Shown piece by piece: positions 59,434 to 64,000 of a stretch of 64,000 nucleotides of DNA. Source of the stretch: JAEUMD01 sp050246945 (GTDB lineage Bacteria > Pseudomonadota > Alphaproteobacteria > Rhizobiales > Hyphomicrobiaceae); NCBI GenBank assembly GCA_050246945.1, contig JBFWVC010000023.1, positions 1 through 64,000 of the forward strand, given 5' to 3'. The translations under genes were made by a program, and so were the position numbers. The notes beneath the pieces are model-generated. The model saw only the letters and a program-made list of their open reading frames with translations. It had not been told where the DNA came from and searched no databases. Within the stretch, counting starts at the first letter, position 1; the number at the start of each line of letters is the position of its first letter.

Positions 59434-62412
59434 ATGTCGTCGTTTGAAAGAGAGCTCAGATCTGGCGGTGCGGGCGAGGTCCAGACCGATCCGTTCTCGC
59501 GCGGGCGTTATGCCACGGATGCATCGCACTACCAGATGGTGCCGCGCGCGGTGGCGATCCCCCGCAACATGCAGGAAGCGAAGAACGCCGTCTCCATTGC
59601 CGTGGCCGAAGGCGTGCCCGTAACGGCCCGCGGCGGCGGCACATCTCAGTGCGGTCAGGTCATCAACTCGGGGCTGGTCATCGACTGCTCGAAGCACTTG
59701 AACCGGATCATCTCGCTCGATACCGACGCGCGTCGTTGTATAGTCGAGCCGGGCATTGTGCTCGACGAGCTGAATCGCCAATTGAAACCTCACGGACTGT
59801 GGTTCCCCGTCGACGTGTCGACCGCATCGCGCGCCACACTTGGCGGCATGGCGGGCAACAATTCCTGCGGCGGACGCTCGTTGCGCTACGGCACCACGCG
59901 CGACAACATAACGGCGATAGAGGCAGTGCTGGCCAACGGTCGTTCTGCCCGCTTTGGCCGTGTGCGTGCCGACTTGGCTGATCTGCCGGCCGATCACCCG
60001 ATGCGAGATCTCGTGCGCGAACTAGCTGCGATCGGACGCCGCGACGCCGATGAGGTGGAGCGCCGGTTCCCAAAGGTGCAGCGGCGCGTCGGCGGCTACA
60101 ACATCGACGCGCTGGTGCCAAGCTCGGCGCCGGACTCCAGAATCAATCTCGCCCACCTGCTCGTCGGCTCGGAAGGCACACTCGCCTTCACAACGGCAAT
60201 CGAGCTGAAGCTCTGGCCGGAGATGGGCAGGCGCGGCGTCGGCGTATGCCACTTCGGCTCCTTCTTCCGCGCCATGGATGCGGCCCAGCATCTGGTCAAG
60301 CTCGATCCCATTGCCGTCGAGCTCGTCGATGCCACCATGATCGGGCTCGCCCGCAGCATCGCCATGTTTCAACCGACGCTGACGGCCGCGGTGCGTGGCG
60401 AGCCAGCGGCGCTGCTGCTGGTCGAGTTCGCCGAAGACGAGGCTGAGAACCGCGCGCGGCTCAAGCGATTGGCCGAGCTAATGGGCGACCTCGGCTTCTC
60501 CTGGGACAAGACCGGCGACAACTACGGCGGCGTCGTGGAGGTTCTCGATCCGGTGCTGCAACAGGGGCTAACGGATCTCAGAACCTCCGGCCTCAATATC
60601 ATGATGTCCATGAAGGAGGCGCGAAAGCCCGTCTCCTTCGTCGAAGACTGCGCCGTGCCGCTGCCGCACCTCGCCGAGTACACCCAGCGCCTCACAGAGA
60701 TTTTCGAGCGCCACGGCACGCGCGGTACGTGGTACGCGCACGCCTCCGTCGGCTGCCTGCACGTGCGCCCCGTGCTCAACCTGCGGCTTGAGAAAGACGC
60801 CAAGGCCATGCGCGCCATCGCCGAGGAAGCCTTCGCCATGGTGCGCGAGTACAAAGGCTCGCACTCGGGCGAGCACGGTGACGGGCTCGTGCGCTCTGAG
60901 TTCCACAGTGCGATGTTCGGGGAGCGGCTGGCGTGCTGCTTCGAGGAGGTGAAGGACCTCTTCGATCCACATGGCCTCATGAACCCCGGGAAGATTGTAC
61001 GGGCGCCGAACTTCGACCAGCCATCGCTTTTCCGCTTCCATCCCGGCTACGGCGACTCCAGCTACATCCCTGTGCTCGACTGGTCGGAGTTTCCGGGCCG
61101 ACCCGGCGGCATCCTCGGGGCCGCCGAGATGTGCAACAACAACGGCGCCTGCCGCAAGTTGCTGGGCGGCGCCATGTGCCCGTCCTACCGCGTGACACGC
61201 AACGAGCGCGATCTCACACGCGGCAGGGCCAACGTGCTGCGTCTGGCGCTTTCCGGCCAACTCGGGCCGGAAGCCATCAGCAGCGATGCCATGGCGGAGG
61301 CGATGAACCTGTGCGTCTCGTGCAAAGCATGCAAGCGCGAATGCCCGACCGGGGTCGACATGACCCGGCTCAACATCGAAGTGAAGGCCGCCCGTGCCGC
61401 CAAGCATGGCGTCTCGCTGCGCGACAGGCTCGTCGCCTACCTGCCGCGTTACGCGCAGGTGGGATCACGCCTGCCTTGGCTGATGAACGCCCGCGAAGCG
61501 TTCCCCGGTGCTCGAACGCTGGCTCAGTGGGCGGTAGGTATCGCCGCCGACCGCCCGCTGCCGCGTTGGCGCCGGGATATATTTGCTCCGACCCAGATTT
61601 CGCTGGGCCCCGCAGACGGCCGCGAGGTCGTGTTGTGGGCAGACACCTTCAACCGATACTTCGACCGCGAGATCCTGGACGCCGCGCTGGAGGTGCTGAT
61701 CGCCGGCGGCTACCGGGTGCATCTGCCGATGGCCGCAGACGGTACCAAGCGGCCGTTGTGCTGCGGCCGCACGTTCCTCTCGGCCGGACTTGTAGAGAAA
61801 GCGCGCACGGAGACTCGGCGCTCACTTGAGGTGCTGGCTGCCTTCGCCCGACGCGGTGTTCCCATCGTCGGACTCGAGCCGAGCTGTCTCTTGACGTTCC
61901 GCGACGAAGCCTTGCGCCTGGGCCTTGGCGAGAACGCGGTCAAGGTCTCCGAGCAGGCCAACCTGTTCGAGGAATTCCTCGCGCGCGAGCGGGCCGACGC
62001 GCGTTTCGACTTCGCGCTCGGCCCGGTTGCGGGCAGGGCGCTGCTGCACGGCCATTGCCATCAGAAGGCATTCGGCGCCATGAGCGCAGTGGAGCGCACG
62101 TTGCGACTGATCCCGGGTCTTGAGGTTGAAACAATAGAATCGAGCTGCTGCGGCATGGCCGGTGCCTTCGGCTATCAGGCCGAGACGGTCGAGGTTTCAC
62201 GCGCCATGGGCGAGCTGTCGCTGCTGCCGGCCGTGCGCAAGGCCGAGCCAGGGACGCTGATCGTCGCCGATGGTACTTCGTGCCGCCACCAGATCGCTGA
62301 CGGCACCAAACGCAGGGCCCTGCACGTGGCTGAGGTGATGGCGATGAGCATTCGCGCGGCGAAGTCCGCCAATGGCACGACAGCCGCAACAAGAGAGGAT
62401 GCTCCTGTATGA
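59434..62412 (+). CDS. FAD-linked/Fe-S oxidoreductase (YdiJ/D-2-hydroxyglutarate-dehydrogenase-like)
   Basis: 992 residues. The N-terminal FAD-binding half has the VPVTARGGGTSQCGQVINSG, GNNSCGGRSLRYGTTRDNI and LVGSEGTLAFTTAIELKLWP blocks. The HSGEHGDGLVRSEF motif of the glycolate-oxidase/D-lactate-dehydrogenase family is near residue 475. The C-terminal half is an Fe-S region (CVSCKACKRECPTG near 630, then CCG-type LCCGRTF, HGHCHQKAFGAM and ESSCCGMAGAFG). It oxidises a D-2-hydroxy acid and passes electrons to a membrane acceptor. The size and layout match YdiJ-like proteins of about 1000 residues. The downstream GlcG-like start lies inside its 3' end. Confidence 0.93.
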   Translation: MSSFERELRSGGAGEVQTDPFSRGRYATDASHYQMVPRAVAIPRNMQEAKNAVSIAVAEGVPVTARGGGTSQCGQVINSGLVIDCSKHLNRIISLDTDARRCIVEPGIVLDELNRQLKPHGLWFPVDVSTASRATLGGMAGNNSCGGRSLRYGTTRDNITAIEAVLANGRSARFGRVRADLADLPADHPMRDLVRELAAIGRRDADEVERRFPKVQRRVGGYNIDALVPSSAPDSRINLAHLLVGSEGTLAFTTAIELKLWPEMGRRGVGVCHFGSFFRAMDAAQHLVKLDPIAVELVDATMIGLARSIAMFQPTLTAAVRGEPAALLLVEFAEDEAENRARLKRLAELMGDLGFSWDKTGDNYGGVVEVLDPVLQQGLTDLRTSGLNIMMSMKEARKPVSFVEDCAVPLPHLAEYTQRLTEIFERHGTRGTWYAHASVGCLHVRPVLNLRLEKDAKAMRAIAEEAFAMVREYKGSHSGEHGDGLVRSEFHSAMFGERLACCFEEVKDLFDPHGLMNPGKIVRAPNFDQPSLFRFHPGYGDSSYIPVLDWSEFPGRPGGILGAAEMCNNNGACRKLLGGAMCPSYRVTRNERDLTRGRANVLRLALSGQLGPEAISSDAMAEAMNLCVSCKACKRECPTGVDMTRLNIEVKAARAAKHGVSLRDRLVAYLPRYAQVGSRLPWLMNAREAFPGARTLAQWAVGIAADRPLPRWRRDIFAPTQISLGPADGREVVLWADTFNRYFDREILDAALEVLIAGGYRVHLPMAADGTKRPLCCGRTFLSAGLVEKARTETRRSLEVLAAFARRGVPIVGLEPSCLLTFRDEALRLGLGENAVKVSEQANLFEEFLARERADARFDFALGPVAGRALLHGHCHQKAFGAMSAVERTLRLIPGLEVETIESSCCGMAGAFGYQAETVEVSRAMGELSLLPAVRKAEPGTLIVADGTSCRHQIADGTKRRALHVAEVMAMSIRAAKSANGTTAATREDAPV

Positions 62413-62716
62413 GACGACACTCGCCGACGAACGCACGATCCTGGATGACGCTCTCGCGAAGGCCGCTGAGATGAACCTGAAGCCACTCGCCGTGTCGATA
62501 CTCGACGACTTAGGTGCGCTCATCGCTTTCGTGGCACAGGACGGCACCAGCCTTATGCGCGGCGCCATCGTCCCAGTGCCCGGTGGCGTGCTGATCCACG
62601 ACGCCAGCCAATCCATCGTCGGAGCCATCGGCATCAGCGGCGACACCTCCGATAACGACGAACTCTGCGCGCCTGCGGCGATGCCGGCAAGCGGGCTCGC
62701 GGGTGACACCGGCTGA
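62399..62716 (+). CDS. GlcG/HbpS-like heme-binding protein, internally shortened
   Basis: 105 residues; the family usually has about 140. The N-terminal half (ILDDALAKAAEMNLKPLAVSILDDLGALIAFVAQDGTSLMR) and the C-terminal half (GAIVPVPGGVLIHDASQSIVGAIGISGDTSDNDELCAP) are both clear. The helical middle, normally between 'SLMRPEIA' and 'GRIVPVPGG', about 45-50 residues, is missing with the frame kept. GlcG-type proteins often follow glycolate/hydroxy-acid oxidases. The start at 62399 has GAGAGG directly before it and overlaps the upstream gene by 14 bp; the end overlaps the next gene (TGATG). It may be inactive. Confidence 0.85.
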   Translation: MLLYETTLADERTILDDALAKAAEMNLKPLAVSILDDLGALIAFVAQDGTSLMRGAIVPVPGGVLIHDASQSIVGAIGISGDTSDNDELCAPAAMPASGLAGDTG

Positions 62717-63876
62717 TGGGTGCTGGCGATATGACTGGCAGCAGCGGCCTCGGCCCAAACGCAAACCTCATTGGCAAGCCCGGCTGCCGGACTGACTTGG
62801 CCACGCCCTGCCTCGTCCTCAATCTCGCCGGATTGCACCGCAATCTCACGCGCGCCGCTGACGTCTGCCGGGCGAGCGGAATCGCGTTGCGCCCGCACGC
62901 CAAGACGCACAAGTGCACTGCGATCGCGCACCTTCAGTTGGCAGCAGGAGCCGGCGGCATTTGCGTCGCCACCGTCGGCGAGGCGGAGGCGATTGCCGCC
63001 GGCGGCATTTCCGACATCCTGGTCACGTCGACGATTACGCAAGCGGGGAAGATGGCCCGCGCGGTCGAATTGGCCCGCACCGTCATGTTGACGCTGGTCG
63101 CAGACGACCCCGGCGTCGCCGCAAGCATAGGCAAGGCTGCGGCTGCGGCCGGGGTCACCATCGCCGTACATGTCGACGTCGACCTCGGCCGCCACCGCAA
63201 TGGCGTCACAAGCCCCGAGCAAGCCGTAGCGGTGGCAAACGCGATCGCCAGCTCTCCGGCACTGCGCCTTGCCGGGCTGCAGGCCTACGCCTCGCACATC
63301 TCGCATCTCGAAGACTACGCAGCGCGTCTCGCCGCCTCACGCGAATGCGCCATCACAATTGCCGCGGTCCGCGGTGCGCTGGAATCCGCCGGCCATCGCA
63401 TCGAGACCGTCACCGGCGGCAGCACCGGCACACTCTTCATGGATCTGGAGATCGGCTGCTATACAGAGCTGCAATGCGGCAGCTATGCCGTCGGCGATGT
63501 CGAATACGCAGCTTTGGAACTCGTCGAAACAGGCGGATGTCCGTTCGAGGCGGCCCTCTTCGTGCGCGTTACCGTTGTCGGCCGCAACTATCCCGGCCGC
63601 GTCACATGTGACGGCGGCAACAAGCACTTCTCCGCTAAAGGCACTTTGCCCGCATTCGCCGCGCCGCCGTCGCCGGGCGCCGTATATCGTCCCGACAGCG
63701 ACGAGCACGGCATCATCGAACTGGCCACCGGCGCGCCGCAGCCCGCTCTTGGCGCCGGCTTCGAGTTGGTCGTGCCGCACTGCGACCCGACCGTAAACCT
63801 CTATGACCACTACCATGTTGTCGATGGCCAGACGCTAATCGATATTTGGCCAATCGATGCGCGTGGCGCATTCTGA
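62716..63876 (+). CDS. D-threonine aldolase/D-serine dehydratase (DSD1)-family PLP enzyme
   Basis: 386 residues (or 381 from the ATG five codons in). The alanine-racemase-like fold III PLP barrel has the catalytic Lys in ALRPHAKTHKCTAIA near residue 60, VHVDVDLGRHRNGV, ITGGSTGTLFM-type phosphate region (VTGGSTGTLFM), and the metal/active-site tail LVVPHCDPTVNLYDHYHVVDG. Members cleave D-threonine or deaminate D-serine and D-threo-3-hydroxyaspartate. In this cluster, with TRAP import and a D-hydroxy-acid oxidoreductase, a hydroxyamino-acid substrate is likely. The start shares bases with the upstream stop. Specificity is not certain. Confidence 0.9.
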   Translation: MGAGDMTGSSGLGPNANLIGKPGCRTDLATPCLVLNLAGLHRNLTRAADVCRASGIALRPHAKTHKCTAIAHLQLAAGAGGICVATVGEAEAIAAGGISDILVTSTITQAGKMARAVELARTVMLTLVADDPGVAASIGKAAAAAGVTIAVHVDVDLGRHRNGVTSPEQAVAVANAIASSPALRLAGLQAYASHISHLEDYAARLAASRECAITIAAVRGALESAGHRIETVTGGSTGTLFMDLEIGCYTELQCGSYAVGDVEYAALELVETGGCPFEAALFVRVTVVGRNYPGRVTCDGGNKHFSAKGTLPAFAAPPSPGAVYRPDSDEHGIIELATGAPQPALGAGFELVVPHCDPTVNLYDHYHVVDGQTLIDIWPIDARGAF

Positions 63877-64000
63877 TTGCGTCGAAATCTCCGAACCCTT
63901 CTGTAATTGACAGCAGAGCGGCTGCCACCACGCGACCCGCGGCCTCGCCCGCTTTGGGTCAACCTCCCGATCAGCCGATCTTCGTTCGACTGAAGCAGGA
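63877..64000. other. Window end, no gene seen
   Basis: The final 124 bases after the PLP-enzyme stop carry no recognisable coding start. The next gene, if any, begins beyond the window. Confidence 0.5.

Overview
The window looks like a chromosomal stretch from a GC-rich alphaproteobacterium, most likely of the order Hyphomicrobiales. The grounds are codon and protein style, the short HGGxSTG protein, the MESH1-like HD protein, the TRAP and enolase-superfamily catabolic genes, and the hydrogenase accessory set. No rRNA, tRNA, CRISPR array or intact mobile element was seen. One 10-N scaffold gap lies at 52126-52135.

Layout. 1-2200: the tail of an IS5-type transposase abuts a two-component system. 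2350-4000: a small secreted protein, a double-glycine-leader peptide and a gene-poor stretch. 4030-6734: a two-gene molybdenum hydroxylase. 6908-20359: a complete [NiFe]-hydrogenase locus. hypCABDFE is on the minus strand. A Crp/Fnr regulator, the protease hupD, a HupH-like gene, the small subunit, an Isp1-type cytochrome b, the large subunit, an Isp2/HdrD-like Fe-S protein and hupE are on the plus strand. This is an Isp-type (group 1e-like) hydrogenase with an unusual gene order. 20775-25302: regulators (HxlR with a likely palindromic operator, a shortened AraC protein), a methyltransferase, YbhB and a second double-glycine peptide, mixed with decayed DNA.

25984-33012 is a signalling block: an ABC-type binding protein, a REC-adenylate cyclase, a Cache-domain protein, a cupin-like protein, a Crp-type regulator, a Cache-HAMP histidine kinase and a single-domain response regulator. 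33067-44347 is a mixed region: an enolase-superfamily enzyme, alanine dehydrogenase, a ybaK gene broken by one in-frame stop, a cytidylate-kinase-like/BON fusion, GST, a MESH1-like HD hydrolase, membrane or secreted proteins of unknown function and a flavin reductase.

44604-55058 is the most striking part. A minus-strand unit holds an ankyrin/Sel1 protein, a membrane-anchored ferredoxin-flavoprotein and a CcmI-like TPR protein. Facing away from it on the plus strand are a b-type membrane cytochrome, an 18-heme c-type cytochrome, a c-type cytochrome built from near-identical 141-bp repeats (at least 23 CxxCH motifs, interrupted by the gap) and an AMIN-like/TPR/outer-membrane beta-barrel protein. 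Together these could form an electron path from NAD(P)H or quinol through the envelope to the cell surface. That function is inferred, not shown.

55279-56117 holds a frameshifted ynfA, a tauE/safE remnant and a third double-glycine-leader peptide. 56389-63876 is a catabolic cluster: a TRAP transporter facing a YdiJ-type FAD/Fe-S oxidoreductase, an internally shortened GlcG-like protein and a D-threonine-aldolase/DSD1-type PLP enzyme. It suggests uptake and oxidation of a hydroxy acid or D-hydroxyamino acid.
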